A stretch of 64,000 nt of DNA, from positions 78,090 through 142,089 of the forward strand of contig NZ_QQBI01000007.1 in NCBI RefSeq assembly GCF_004302915.1, read 5' to 3'. The stretch comes from Komagataeibacter xylinus (GTDB lineage Bacteria > Pseudomonadota > Alphaproteobacteria > Acetobacterales > Acetobacteraceae). Position numbers and translations under genes: made by a program. This document shows positions 36,376 through 45,101 of the stretch, piece by piece; within the stretch, counting starts at the first letter, position 1; each line of letters opens with the position of its first letter. The notes below the pieces were generated by a model that ran no database searches, was not told the origin of the DNA, and saw only the letters and a program-made list of their open reading frames with translations.

Positions 36376-38679
36376 TCAAAATGATACGCCAATGCTGCCA
36401 AGGAAGTAACGCCCCGGTGAAGGAACCGCCCGCGAGCCGGAAAACGAGGAGGCATAATTGAGCCGGTTGGTGATGTTGTTGGCGTTGAACGAGACATGGT
36501 AGTGCCTGTAATCCCATGAAACCATGCCATTGAGATTGAAGGTGTAGGGCATGCGGGCTGTATTGGTCGTGTCCGGACCGGCCCAGTAGCCTGATGAATA
36601 CTGTGCGCCACCGCCAATCTTGAGGTCACCCCACTGTGGGCGCAGCAGCATGCGCGAAAGGTCATACGAACTCCACACCGACATATTGTTGTGCGGCACC
36701 TGTGGCGCGACCTTGCCGTTATCGCCGGTGTTGCTGTGGGTCACGCGCCCGTCCATGTAGGAATAGGAGGCGAAGACCTGCCAGTCGCGCGTGATCTTGC
36801 CGTTCGCACTCAGTTCTACGCCACGGATGCGGCGGCCACTGCCGGAATCGGCAAAGCCGGTTTCCATGTCGCCATTCACGTCATAATAACGCGAATTGTT
36901 TTCGCTGATCTGGAAGAAGGCGACCGTGGTGCCCAGCCGCTTGTGAAAGAAGTCGGACTTGTTGCCAAACTCGAACAGGTCGCTGCGCTGGGGCGAGAGG
37001 TTGACGCCTTTCTGCGCCACGTCACCCGCCTGCGGCTTGACCGTGACCAGTGAGGACACATCCGTGCCCACGGGCTTGTACGAGCGTGCGAAGGTGAAGT
37101 AGAATGATGTATCCTTCAGCGGTGAATACATGATGCTGCCCGAAGGGCTCCAGCGGTCGGATTTCTGCTCGGCGCGGCCATCGCTTGCGGTTGACTGCTT
37201 GTAATACGTGCTGCTGAACGAATCCCACCGCGCGGTGCCGAACAGCGAAAGCTGCCGGGTCAGCTGTATGCGGTCGGCCAGGAACAGCCCGAGGTCACGC
37301 GCATTGGCATTGCCGTAGCCCGTGGCGGGAAAGCTGAGCGACGTGCCCGGATAGGCATATTGCGGGTTGCGGATGGTCTGGTTGTTGGTGCGGTTGGTGA
37401 AGCTGCCCGGCCAGCGCGAATCACTGGCGTAGTTGATGTCCACCCCCGCCTTGAGGTCATGATGGACAAAACCGGTATTGAAGCGCGCGCGCCCCATAAT
37501 GACATTCTGCACGCCCCAGCCCTGCTGCCGGTAGGCCGCACCGCCGCCCGCGCCATAGGGCAGGGCGTAATTGCCACCCGAGAGGATGGCGGCGGCGCAT
37601 GCCCCCGAGCACGCGGCAGGCGTGGTGGCGGTGTAATCGCGCTCGTACAGGCTCAGCCGCGTGTCATTGGTGAGCGTGAACCAGCGCGTGATGTCTGATT
37701 TGAGCGCGGAGGTGAGGGTGTGGATATTGGAGCGGTCAAAGTCGAAATTGCGGGTGTAGCTGGTGTTACGGGCCACGCCATAATCGGTAATGGGGCGATA
37801 GATGCCGCCGACATCGATCATGCTCACGCCGTAATCGGGCTTGCTGTTGCTGTTCAGCCACTGCCATGTCAGGTGCCATGACGTTTTGCTGCGCAGGCCC
37901 ACGCCAAAATCGACCGCGGCGCCATAGCGGTTTGAGGTCACGTTGTCGCGGTCAACCACATCCTGCTTGTTGAACATGCCATTGATGCGAATGGCCATGT
38001 CCTCATTGATCTGGTAGTTGATGTCGCCCACGCCACGAAAGAGCGGCCCGCTGCCAAAGGTCTGGTCATAGCTGTAGCTGGTGCCCGCATGGGCATGCTT
38101 CTGGCTCTGGTTGATGACACCGCCCACATTGCCCGCGCCGAAATATTCGCCCGATGGGCCTTTTATGACCTCGACGCTCTCGGTGTTGAAGGTATCGCGC
38201 GTATAGGTGCCAAAATCACGCAGGCCATCGGTATAGATATCCTGACGCGCCTGCAGCCCGCGAATGCGGAACTGGTCGCCATTCAGCCCGCCCGCGCCCT
38301 CGCCGGTGGAAAGGGTAATGCCCGGCACGTTGGCCAGCGCCTGGTCGAGCGTGAAGGCGCGCTGCTGCCTGATCAGCTCCTGCGGCACGACGGTAATGGT
38401 CTGCGGCGTGTCGCGCACGCTGGCGGGCATGCGGGCGATATGCAGGGTCTCGCTATTGGTATTGCCCGATTCAATGCCGGCATCTTCCGCGTGGGCCTGG
38501 CCGCCCACGCGCACGGCAGACAGCTTGATGGTGCTGTCGGCTGTATCGGTCGGTTCGGGCGGGGCCTCGGCATGGGCCTCATCCGCGCCCGCGCCTAGGC
38601 CGACCGACATGCCCAGTGCCACGGCCACGCGAAGACCGTGCCCCTGTGCCCTGGTGGGGGAGAGTTCTGGCTGGCTCAA
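36376..38679 (-). CDS. TonB-dependent siderophore receptor (Fiu/catecholate-like)
   Basis: This 767-aa TBDR has a plug beginning RDTPQTITVVPQELIRQQRAFTLDQAL, with QFRIRGLQARQDIYTDGLRDFG and VEVIKGPSGEYFGAGNVGGVIN, the classic siderophore-receptor plug. Its barrel ends GSIGVSF. The proposed start is TTG, supported by an AGGAG box 7 nt upstream and by a suitable N-terminal export region; no ATG lies at a sensible place. It heads a minus-strand group with Sel1, DUF4405-like and PiuC genes and is divergent from exbB-exbD-tonB, with Fur-like boxes in between. Ferric catecholate uptake is the most likely role. Confidence 0.92.
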   Translation of the reverse strand: MSQPELSPTRAQGHGLRVAVALGMSVGLGAGADEAHAEAPPEPTDTADSTIKLSAVRVGGQAHAEDAGIESGNTNSETLHIARMPASVRDTPQTITVVPQELIRQQRAFTLDQALANVPGITLSTGEGAGGLNGDQFRIRGLQARQDIYTDGLRDFGTYTRDTFNTESVEVIKGPSGEYFGAGNVGGVINQSQKHAHAGTSYSYDQTFGSGPLFRGVGDINYQINEDMAIRINGMFNKQDVVDRDNVTSNRYGAAVDFGVGLRSKTSWHLTWQWLNSNSKPDYGVSMIDVGGIYRPITDYGVARNTSYTRNFDFDRSNIHTLTSALKSDITRWFTLTNDTRLSLYERDYTATTPAACSGACAAAILSGGNYALPYGAGGGAAYRQQGWGVQNVIMGRARFNTGFVHHDLKAGVDINYASDSRWPGSFTNRTNNQTIRNPQYAYPGTSLSFPATGYGNANARDLGLFLADRIQLTRQLSLFGTARWDSFSSTYYKQSTASDGRAEQKSDRWSPSGSIMYSPLKDTSFYFTFARSYKPVGTDVSSLVTVKPQAGDVAQKGVNLSPQRSDLFEFGNKSDFFHKRLGTTVAFFQISENNSRYYDVNGDMETGFADSGSGRRIRGVELSANGKITRDWQVFASYSYMDGRVTHSNTGDNGKVAPQVPHNNMSVWSSYDLSRMLLRPQWGDLKIGGGAQYSSGYWAGPDTTNTARMPYTFNLNGMVSWDYRHYHVSFNANNITNRLNYASSFSGSRAVPSPGRYFLGSIGVSF

Positions 38680-38770
38680 TTCACCACTCCTGCTGCACCC
38701 TACATGGTGGGTGTGTTGTCTGATTATGATGACGGAAACGGGGTGTTGATAATCGCTCGCAACACATAAC

Positions 38771-38789
38771 GCAAATGATTCTCATTATT
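38771..38789. promoter_or_regulatory. Fur-box-like site near the receptor promoter
   Basis: GCAAATGATTCTCATTATT matches most positions of the classical 19-bp Fur consensus and contains the inverted pair AATGA/TCATT. It lies about 90 bp upstream of the receptor start, in the expected place for iron-dependent repression. Confidence 0.65.
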
Positions 38790-38984
38790 ATAACAAAGAA
38801 CAAAGCTAAGTGTTGCCTGCGAGCAACATGGTCAAATTAAGAATAAGAACGAAAAACTTATGAAATAATATGTAATCATGTAACAGCGGGAGTGCCAAGT
38901 AGCGTAAAGAGACCTGTTTTATCAAAGAAATGTGGCGAGCAGGGCCGTGGCGCGACGGGGGCTTGCGCTATGGCATCAATAATT

Positions 38985-38999
38985 TGATATTGATTATCA
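38985..38999. promoter_or_regulatory. Fur-box-like 7-1-7 palindrome near the exbB promoter
   Basis: TGATATT-G-ATTATCA is a 7-1-7 inverted repeat with a single arm mismatch, the core form of Fur sites. It lies about 155 bp upstream of exbB and could control the exbB-exbD-tonB operon. Confidence 0.6.
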
Positions 39000-39154
39000 C
39001 TTGCATAATGGGCCGGAATTTGCCATCTGCTGGTGCGGCATGCCCGTGCGGGCACAAAAGCGTTGTTCCGTTGTGTCAGGAATGATCGTGTGTCCTGAAC
39101 AGCAGGCGTGCATGCCGTTATTGTATTCACAAAGTAAAAATCCAGGATTCATTC

Positions 39155-39895
39155 ATGCCGCCAGTCCTTTCTTCGCCCATGTCATTCTCCGCGTGGGAGA
39201 TGTTCGTGCATGCGGGGCCCGTGGTGCGCGGCGTCATGCTCGTGCTGGTGGCATGCAGCCTCATCACATGGACCATCCTGATCGCCAAAACCGTCGAACT
39301 CCTGCTGGCCCGCAGGCAGATGCACAACGCCGCCGCCGCGCTGGACCAGTGCGCATCGGTGGCGGATGGTGCTGATGGCGCGCCCGCCTGCCGCATTGCC
39401 CGCACCCTGCTCGTGGCGGTGCAGGCCGAGCGCAGGCAGTCGCATGATATCGCGGGCGATGCGGAGGGGGTGAAGGAGCGCATAGTCCTGCACCTTGAGC
39501 GGCTGGAGGCCGCCGAGGGGCGGCGGTTCATGCGCGGCACCGGCCTGCTGGCCACCATTGGCGCGACGGCTCCCTTTATCGGGCTGTTTGGCACGGTCTG
39601 GGGCATCATGACCGCGTTTACCGGCATTGCGGCCAGCCGGGCCACGAGCCTGGCCGTGGTGGCCCCCGGCATTGCCGAGGCCCTGCTGGCAACCGCGCTC
39701 GGCCTTGTGGCCGCCATACCGGCGGTGGTGATCTATAACCACATCATGCGCCAGTCGGCGGGGTGCCGGGCACAGGTGGCTGATCTCACCGCGCTGGTCA
39801 TGCGCCTGGTTTCGCGCGATCTGGGGCGCGCGGCGCAGGACAGCGCCGTGCTGCGCGGCTACACGCTGCATGATGCCCGCGCGGCGGCGGAATAG
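39155..39895 (+). CDS. exbB: TonB-system proton channel subunit ExbB
   Basis: ExbB (246 aa) forms the inner-membrane pentamer that uses the proton motive force to energise TonB. Three membrane segments are visible: near residues 22-45 (VVRGVMLVLVACSLITWTILI), and the pair LLATIGATAPFIGLFGTVWGIM and IAEALLATALGLVAAIPAVVIY. The MotA/TolQ/ExbB motif FIGLFGTVWGIM with the Thr-rich channel face is intact. It is followed by exbD at 11 bp and then tonB, a complete energising operon placed divergently from a siderophore receptor. Confidence 0.95.
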   Translation: MPPVLSSPMSFSAWEMFVHAGPVVRGVMLVLVACSLITWTILIAKTVELLLARRQMHNAAAALDQCASVADGADGAPACRIARTLLVAVQAERRQSHDIAGDAEGVKERIVLHLERLEAAEGRRFMRGTGLLATIGATAPFIGLFGTVWGIMTAFTGIAASRATSLAVVAPGIAEALLATALGLVAAIPAVVIYNHIMRQSAGCRAQVADLTALVMRLVSRDLGRAAQDSAVLRGYTLHDARAAAE

Positions 39896-39906
39896 GGCGG
39901 CGGGTC

Positions 39907-40347
39907 ATGGCAATGCAGCGTATCCGCCACGGTGATGACAGCGTGCATGAGGCGCATGACATCAATGTCACGCCCTTTATCGACGTGATGCTGGTGCTGC
40001 TCGTGATCTTCATGGTCACGGCGCCCCTCACCACCGTCAATGTGCCTGTTGATCTGCCTTCTTCCACCGAAAAGCCTGTGCCCCGCCCCGATGCTCCGGT
40101 CTTCCTGACCGTAAAGGCCGATCACGGGCTGGCGCTGGGCGAGGATGACGTGACCCCCGACAGCCTGCCCGCAGCCCTTGCCGCCGCAACGCAGGGCGAC
40201 CGTGACGCGCGCATTTTCCTCCGTGCGGATAAAACCGTGGATTACGGCACGCTGATGGGCGTGATGGACCGGCTGCGCGCGGCGGGTTATCTGAAAGTCG
40301 CCCTGGTCAACCTGCAAAATGCGGGTGAGGGGAGCACGGCACCCTGA
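39907..40347 (+). CDS. exbD: TonB-system subunit ExbD
   Basis: ExbD (146 aa) is a single-pass protein. The N-terminal DINVTPFIDVMLVLLVIFMVTAPL contains the essential membrane Asp that is protonated during energy transduction. The periplasmic domain shows ARIFLRADKTVDYGTLMGVMDRLRAAGY, typical of the ExbD/TolR family. The stop overlaps the tonB ATG (TGATG). A GGGCGG segment upstream of the ATG may be the ribosome-binding site. Confidence 0.95.
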   Translation: MAMQRIRHGDDSVHEAHDINVTPFIDVMLVLLVIFMVTAPLTTVNVPVDLPSSTEKPVPRPDAPVFLTVKADHGLALGEDDVTPDSLPAALAAATQGDRDARIFLRADKTVDYGTLMGVMDRLRAAGYLKVALVNLQNAGEGSTAP

Positions 40348-41195
40348 TGCCCACCGTTTTCCCGACCCGTGACACTCCCGGTTCCTTTACACTATGGCGC
40401 GCCGCCAGCCTGCGGCGGGCTGACCGGCGCGATGGGCTGGTATGGGGCGCATCCCTGCTGGTGGTTCTGGGCGGGCTGGCGGGTGCGACGTGGTGGATGA
40501 TGCGCCAGTCGCCCCCGGTCATGCCCGTGCCTGAGGCCCCGCCAGCGGCCATCGCCATTGACCTGGCCCCCGAACCTGTCGCCACCCCCGTGCCCCCGAC
40601 CGATGCGCCGCCCGGCCCCATGCAGGTTCTCTCGCAGCCTGATCCCACGCCGCTGCCGCCCCCCGAGATCACGGCCCCCCCTTCACCCGCGCCCAACCCG
40701 CCCGTTGTCGTGCCCCGCCATGAAGACCGAAAGACCCCGCCGAAAAAGAAACGGCCCACGCCCCCCGTCAGGGATGCCCCCCCTGACCGCAAGCCCCCAG
40801 CCGCGGCCACAACGGCGCCGCCCAGTCTTGCCGCCCCGCATGCGCCAGCGCAGGCCGCACCCATGCCGGGGGCCGACCCGGCCCATGCCACGCATGCGCT
40901 GCCCACCTGGCAGGCCGCACTGCTGGCACGGCTGGAGCACTACAAACGCTACCCCGCGCAGGCGCAGGCAGGGCGGCAGGAAGGGGTTGCGGTGCTGCAT
41001 TTTGCAATGGACCGGCAGGGGCATGTCCTTTCAGCCCGCATCGAACGGAGCGCAGGCCATGCGCTGCTCGATGCGGAAACGCTGGACCTGCTCCGGCGGG
41101 CCGAACCCCTGCCGGTGCCCCCGCCCGAGGTCAGGGGCGATCCGATCGTGCTGAGCGTGCCGGTGGAATTCCACCTCGATCAGGCACAACGCTGA
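40347..41195 (+). CDS. tonB: Energy transducer TonB
   Basis: TonB (282 aa) links ExbBD to outer-membrane receptors. It has one N-terminal membrane anchor (LLVVLGGLAGATWWMM), a long Pro-rich periplasmic linker (about residues 50-190, with repeated PPP, APP and a Lys/Arg-Pro stretch) and a C-terminal TonB domain (LEHYKRYPAQAQAGRQEGVAVLHFAMDRQG, SAGHALLDAETLDLL). The linker is longer than in many TonB proteins. It could serve the four TBDRs in this window, or be dedicated to the adjacent siderophore receptor. Confidence 0.94.
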   Translation: MPTVFPTRDTPGSFTLWRAASLRRADRRDGLVWGASLLVVLGGLAGATWWMMRQSPPVMPVPEAPPAAIAIDLAPEPVATPVPPTDAPPGPMQVLSQPDPTPLPPPEITAPPSPAPNPPVVVPRHEDRKTPPKKKRPTPPVRDAPPDRKPPAAATTAPPSLAAPHAPAQAAPMPGADPAHATHALPTWQAALLARLEHYKRYPAQAQAGRQEGVAVLHFAMDRQGHVLSARIERSAGHALLDAETLDLLRRAEPLPVPPPEVRGDPIVLSVPVEFHLDQAQR

Positions 41196-41928
41196 CGGGC
41201 AGCCTGAAAAAGCAGGCAGGCCGCAGAGGCGCTGCGAACCAGCCACGCGCCGTTTTCCGCCTGATGGAAGGGCAGCGGGCGTAAAACATCACGCCTGCAT
41301 TACGGCCAGACCCATGGCTTTCCCATGGCGCTTGCCCACGCGGCGCGCCGTCAGGCCAGGGCCAGCCGGCAGGGAATGCCCCTGCGTGGCCCTGATGCGC
41401 CGGGTGCAGGGGGGACGCAGCGCTTGCCGTCTGTCGCAACCGCGCGTTGTAATGTGGTGCGGTCAAGCCACCTGCCTGCACGTTCGCCCGGCCCTGCGGG
41501 GCCGGATGTCAGGCCAGAGCCGCTCCTGCGGCCTTTCAGTGTCGCACCATCGTCATGCTATGCCTTTGTGGCCGTGTGCCGCGATGTTCGTGGCATTCAT
41601 GTAAAACCCGCATGGCGGGAAGGGGGCTGAACTGGCTTGCTGCGCCATCTGTCAGGCACCGTTCGGGTGCGATCCGCAGGGTGATTGCTGGTGCATGCAA
41701 CGCCCGGCAGTGCACCCCCTGCCGCAGGCGGGGGGCGCATGCCTGTGCCCGTCCTGCCTGGAAAAACGCGAGATCGCGCCGCCGCCACCATCCCCCGAGC
41801 CAGACTGAGGCAAGGGGCCAACCTTAACGTCCGGTCATGTTTTACGGCCCGTATTGTGTATTGCCGGGATACCGCGCAGGGTGCGATGCGTTGAAGGTGC
41901 CGTAAACAGGCACAGGGGGAAGGCATTC
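41196..41928. other. Long GC-rich intergenic region with many short inverted repeats
   Basis: This region of about 730 bp between tonB and msrP contains no coding frame I can support. It is rich in short GC hairpins (for example GCCTG-AAAAAG-CAGGC just after tonB, and GGCCC..GGGCC). A segment at about 41655-41813 has some resemblance to a cobalamin-riboswitch layout, discussed under findings. The msrP ATG is preceded by GGGGGAAGG. Confidence 0.4.
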
Positions 41929-42873
41929 ATGGCCCGATGGTCCTATCCGCGTCCGTCATCAAGCGAGATTACGCCGCGCGGGGTCTGGCTGTCGCGGCGC
42001 AGGCTGCTGGCGGGGGCCACGCTGGGCATGGCGGTCGGCACGGGGCCGCGCGCCCTTGCCGAGGCCCTGCACACACGGCCCGGCCCCTTTCAGGCAGCGG
42101 AAAAACCGACCCCGCTGGAAGATGTGACCCATTACAACAATTTCTATGAATTCGGGCTGGACAAGACCGATCCCTCAACCCGTTCCGGCCGGTTTCATGC
42201 GCGGCCATGGACCGTGTCGGTCGAAGGGCTGGTGGCCCATCCGCGCGTGTGGGACATCGATGCGCTGATCGCCGCCATGCCGATCGAGGAGCGGCTGTAC
42301 CGCATGCGCTGTGTCGAGGCGTGGTCGATGGTCATCCCGTGGGATGGCTTTCCGCTGGCCAGCCTGCTCGCTCTGGCCGAGCCCTTGGGCAACGCGCGCT
42401 ACGTGGCGTTTGAATCGGTCGTGCGCCCGGCCGAGATGCCGGGCCAGACGGGTGGGCTCGACAGCCTGGCCTGGCCGTATGTGGAAGGGCTGCGGCTTGA
42501 TGAAGCCATGCACCCGCTTACCCTGCTGGCCGTGGGCCTGTATGGCGAGACCCTGCCCAACCAGAACGGCGCGCCGGTCAGGCTGGTCGTGCCGTGGAAG
42601 TATGGCTTCAAGGGCATCAAGTCCATTACCCGCATCCGGCTGGTGGAACAGATGCCACCCACGACATGGAACCAGATGAACGCCGCCGAGTATGGCTTCT
42701 TCGCCAACGTCAACCCCGATGTGGACCACCCGCGCTGGAGCCAGGCCTCGGAGCGGGTGATTGGCGCAGGCGGATTTTTTGGTGGCGGTCGTAGGAAAAC
42801 CCTCATGTTCAACGGTTATGGTGCGCAGGTGGCCGGGCTTTATGGCACCATGAACCTGCGCCGCTTTTACTGA
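41929..42873 (+). CDS. msrP: Protein-methionine-sulfoxide reductase catalytic subunit MsrP
   Basis: MsrP (YedY, 314 aa) is a molybdopterin enzyme that repairs oxidised methionines in periplasmic proteins. It has a Tat signal SRRRLLAGA (residues 22-30), [12 protein letters not shown], and the molybdenum-ligand Cys128 in [15 protein letters not shown], followed by [12 protein letters not shown]. The ATG with GGGGGAAGG upstream gives the expected length; a longer reading adds 25 residues without family similarity. The membrane partner msrQ starts 2 bp after its stop. Confidence 0.95.
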   Translation: MARWSYPRPSSSEITPRGVWLSRRRLLAGATLGMAVGTGPRALAEALHTRPGPFQAAEKPTPLEDVTHYNNFYEFGLDKTDPSTRSGRFHARPWTVSVEGLVAHPRVWDIDALIAAMPIEERLYRMRCVEAWSMVIPWDGFPLASLLALAEPLGNARYVAFESVVRPAEMPGQTGGLDSLAWPYVEGLRLDEAMHPLTLLAVGLYGETLPNQNGAPVRLVVPWKYGFKGIKSITRIRLVEQMPPTTWNQMNAAEYGFFANVNPDVDHPRWSQASERVIGAGGFFGGGRRKTLMFNGYGAQVAGLYGTMNLRRFY

Positions 42874-42875
42874 GC

Positions 42876-43508
42876 ATGCCGCGCCTGACCGGGGCGGGGC
42901 GCACCCGCACGCTGCTGCCATGGCGCGGCGAGACCATGGTGCTGATGGCGGTGGGGCTGCTGCCTGCAGCACTCTATTTCTGGTATGGTGCGCACGACAG
43001 GCTGGGGCCGGACCCGGTCAATGTGTTCGAGCGCTGGCTGGGGCTGTGGGCGGTGCGTTTCCTGCTTGCGGCATTGCTGGTCACGCCGTTGCGGGTGGTG
43101 AGCGGCATCAGCCTGCTGCGCTACCGGCGCATGCTGGGGCTGCTGGCCTTCTGGTACGCGCTGATGCATGTGAGCGTTTACGTGGCGCTTGACCAGCAGG
43201 GCAACCTGGCCGTGCTGTGGCATGACATCACGCGCAGGCCCTTCCTCATGCTGGGGTTTGCGGCCTTCCTGCTGCTGCTGCCCCTCGCACTCACATCCAA
43301 TAACTGGTCCATCCGCAGGCTGGGGCGGCGCTGGGGCAGGCTGCACCGGCTGGTCTATGGCGTGGCGGTGCTGGTTGCGGTGCATTTCCTGCTGGCGTTC
43401 AAGACGTATAACGCCACCAGCGTCAGCTATGCGGCGGCTTTGATGGCCATGGTGCTGTGGCGGGGCGTATCGCTGGTCCGTGCCCGCATCGGGCGTGCAG
43501 GAGCATAA
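42876..43508 (+). CDS. msrQ: Heme-binding membrane subunit MsrQ
   Basis: MsrQ (YedZ, 210 aa) is the quinol-oxidising b-heme membrane partner that feeds electrons to MsrP. It has about six hydrophobic segments. His residues for heme ligation occur in YALMHVSVYVALDQQG, RLHRLVYGVAVLVAVHFLLAF. PLRVVSGISLLRYRRMLGLLAFWYAL is a typical stretch of the ferric-reductase-like family. It starts 2 bp after msrP, so the two form an operon. Confidence 0.94.
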   Translation: MPRLTGAGRTRTLLPWRGETMVLMAVGLLPAALYFWYGAHDRLGPDPVNVFERWLGLWAVRFLLAALLVTPLRVVSGISLLRYRRMLGLLAFWYALMHVSVYVALDQQGNLAVLWHDITRRPFLMLGFAAFLLLLPLALTSNNWSIRRLGRRWGRLHRLVYGVAVLVAVHFLLAFKTYNATSVSYAAALMAMVLWRGVSLVRARIGRAGA

Positions 43509-43712
43509 GGCACAGGGCAGGAGAATATCAGCCTGTCTGTGGCATGGTGCATGAAGACGAAGAATGGAAAAACAATTTATGCATTCATTTTGTATCTTAA
43601 CATGCGGTATTGGAACATAAAATACTTGAATATATATGATTTATCGGTAGCGTATTGAATGTTTACCATTGATGGATATGCTTTCTCCATCGGGAGGAAG
43701 GCCATAACCATC

Positions 43713-45101
43713 ATGAAGATTGATCCCGGCATTGTCGAACAGCTTGCGGTCGATCAGGCCTCCCTCCGCGCGGGGCTTGGACTGGCCAAGCCCGCCAAAT
43801 GGTCCGGGCTGGGGCACAGCCCGGATGAAACCCTGCTCTGGGGCGAATGCGCGGGCTCTGGCGCCCGGCCCTACCGTGTCATGGTCGATGCGCGTGACAT
43901 GGGGAGTAAATGCACCTGCCCCTCGCGTAAATTTCCGTGCAAGCATGTGCTTGGGCTGATCTGCCTGTGCGCAGGGCAAAAGGCGCCCTTCACGCCCGGC
44001 GCCCCGCCTGAGTGGGTGGGGGAGTGGCTGGCCCGGCGCAGGCCGAAGGCCGCGACCACGCCAGCCGCGACGGCCCGGCCCGCAGGCACACCCCCCGACC
44101 TTGAGGCCGCCCGGCAGGTGCAGCAGGCTATGCCGGACGACCCCAAAGCCGAGGCCCGCCGCAAGGAGGCCGCCAGAAAACGCGCGGGAGAAACCACGCA
44201 GGCCGTGTATGACGGGCTGCGCACGCTCGAGCAGTGGATTGGCGACCAGCTCCGGCTGGGGCTGGCCAGCTTTGTTGACAACATGCCCGAGCGCTGCCGG
44301 CAGGTCGCGGCCCGGCTGGTTGATGGCAAGGCCACCGCCCTTGCCAGCCGGGTGGATGAACTGCCCGCCCGCATCCTTGCCCTGCCCGCGGGGGCGCGGC
44401 TGCAGGCCAGCGTGGTGGAACTGGGCAAGCTGGTGCAGCTTGCCTGCGCCTTCCGCGCGCAGCCGGAGCGGCCTGACCTGCGCCGCCTTGTCTGCACGGC
44501 CGAGACGCGGGACACCCTGCTGGTCCACCCCGATACCCAAAGCGTTCATGCCGTGTGGGAAGTGCTGGTCAGCCAGCAGCACATGCAGCGCGACAGGCTG
44601 GTGGTGCAGACCACATGGCTGCTCAATCTGGGCGATGACGGTCCGCGCTTTGCCATGCTGGTTGATTTTTTTTCCAAGGGCGCTGGCATGCAGCGGAGCA
44701 GCCTGTTCACGCCGGGCGCGTATTTTACCGGCACGCTCGCCTTCTACCCGGCACCCTTTCCGCTGCGTGCCATATTGCGCGAACACGCAGCCCTGCCATC
44801 CGCCGATGCGCCCGACTGGCCTGCGGGCGCGCCGCCGCGTGCGGCCATCAACGCGGCCCTTCTGGCCGAGCCGTGGCGCCTTGAGGTGCCGCTCATGCTG
44901 CCAGCGGGGCGCATCATGCATGATGAAGCGAAACAACTGTGGTGGCGTGCCGCCGATGGCAGCCTGACGCTGCCGCTGGCGGGTGATGTACCGCCCGTAT
45001 GGCTTGGCACTGATCTTGCGCGCGCCATCGGCCTGTGGGCGCATGACCGGCTGGCATTGCTCGCAGCCCGGAGCGCGTGGGGGCGCCTGTATCATGGCTG
45101 A
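43713..45101 (+). CDS. SWIM zinc-finger protein (YehQ-like)
   Basis: This 462-aa protein has an N-terminal SWIM zinc finger: Cys67-x-Cys69, Cys76-x-His78 in KCTCPSRKFPCKHVLGL. A charged Ala/Pro linker follows, then a helical region and an uncharacterised C-terminal part. SWIM domains mediate nucleic-acid or protein contacts. A GGGAGGAAGG purine block lies upstream of the chosen ATG; an earlier in-frame ATG adds 18 residues. It is the first gene of a tight six-gene operon (SWIM, DUF5691, MoxR ATPase, DUF5682, VWA, unknown) and overlaps the next gene by 8 bp. The set parallels E. coli yehLMPQ. Confidence 0.83.
   Translation: MKIDPGIVEQLAVDQASLRAGLGLAKPAKWSGLGHSPDETLLWGECAGSGARPYRVMVDARDMGSKCTCPSRKFPCKHVLGLICLCAGQKAPFTPGAPPEWVGEWLARRRPKAATTPAATARPAGTPPDLEAARQVQQAMPDDPKAEARRKEAARKRAGETTQAVYDGLRTLEQWIGDQLRLGLASFVDNMPERCRQVAARLVDGKATALASRVDELPARILALPAGARLQASVVELGKLVQLACAFRAQPERPDLRRLVCTAETRDTLLVHPDTQSVHAVWEVLVSQQHMQRDRLVVQTTWLLNLGDDGPRFAMLVDFFSKGAGMQRSSLFTPGAYFTGTLAFYPAPFPLRAILREHAALPSADAPDWPAGAPPRAAINAALLAEPWRLEVPLMLPAGRIMHDEAKQLWWRAADGSLTLPLAGDVPPVWLGTDLARAIGLWAHDRLALLAARSAWGRLYHG

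Larger units (their letters stand above)
38680..39154. promoter_or_regulatory. Divergent iron-locus promoter region
   Basis: This AT-rich gap of about 475 bp lies between the siderophore receptor and exbB. It contains two Fur-box-like sites described separately. No credible coding frame was found. The exbB ATG is preceded by AGGA about 9 nt upstream. Confidence 0.6.

Noticed and set aside
38876..39130. Small minus-strand frame in the iron-locus promoter region
   Set aside because: The 84-residue product has no family features and overlaps the Fur-like site and likely promoters.
41597..41926. Minus-strand frame of about 109 codons upstream of msrP
   Set aside because: It is Arg/Pro-rich with no similarity I recognise and lies in a region rich in hairpins; a coding role is not supported.
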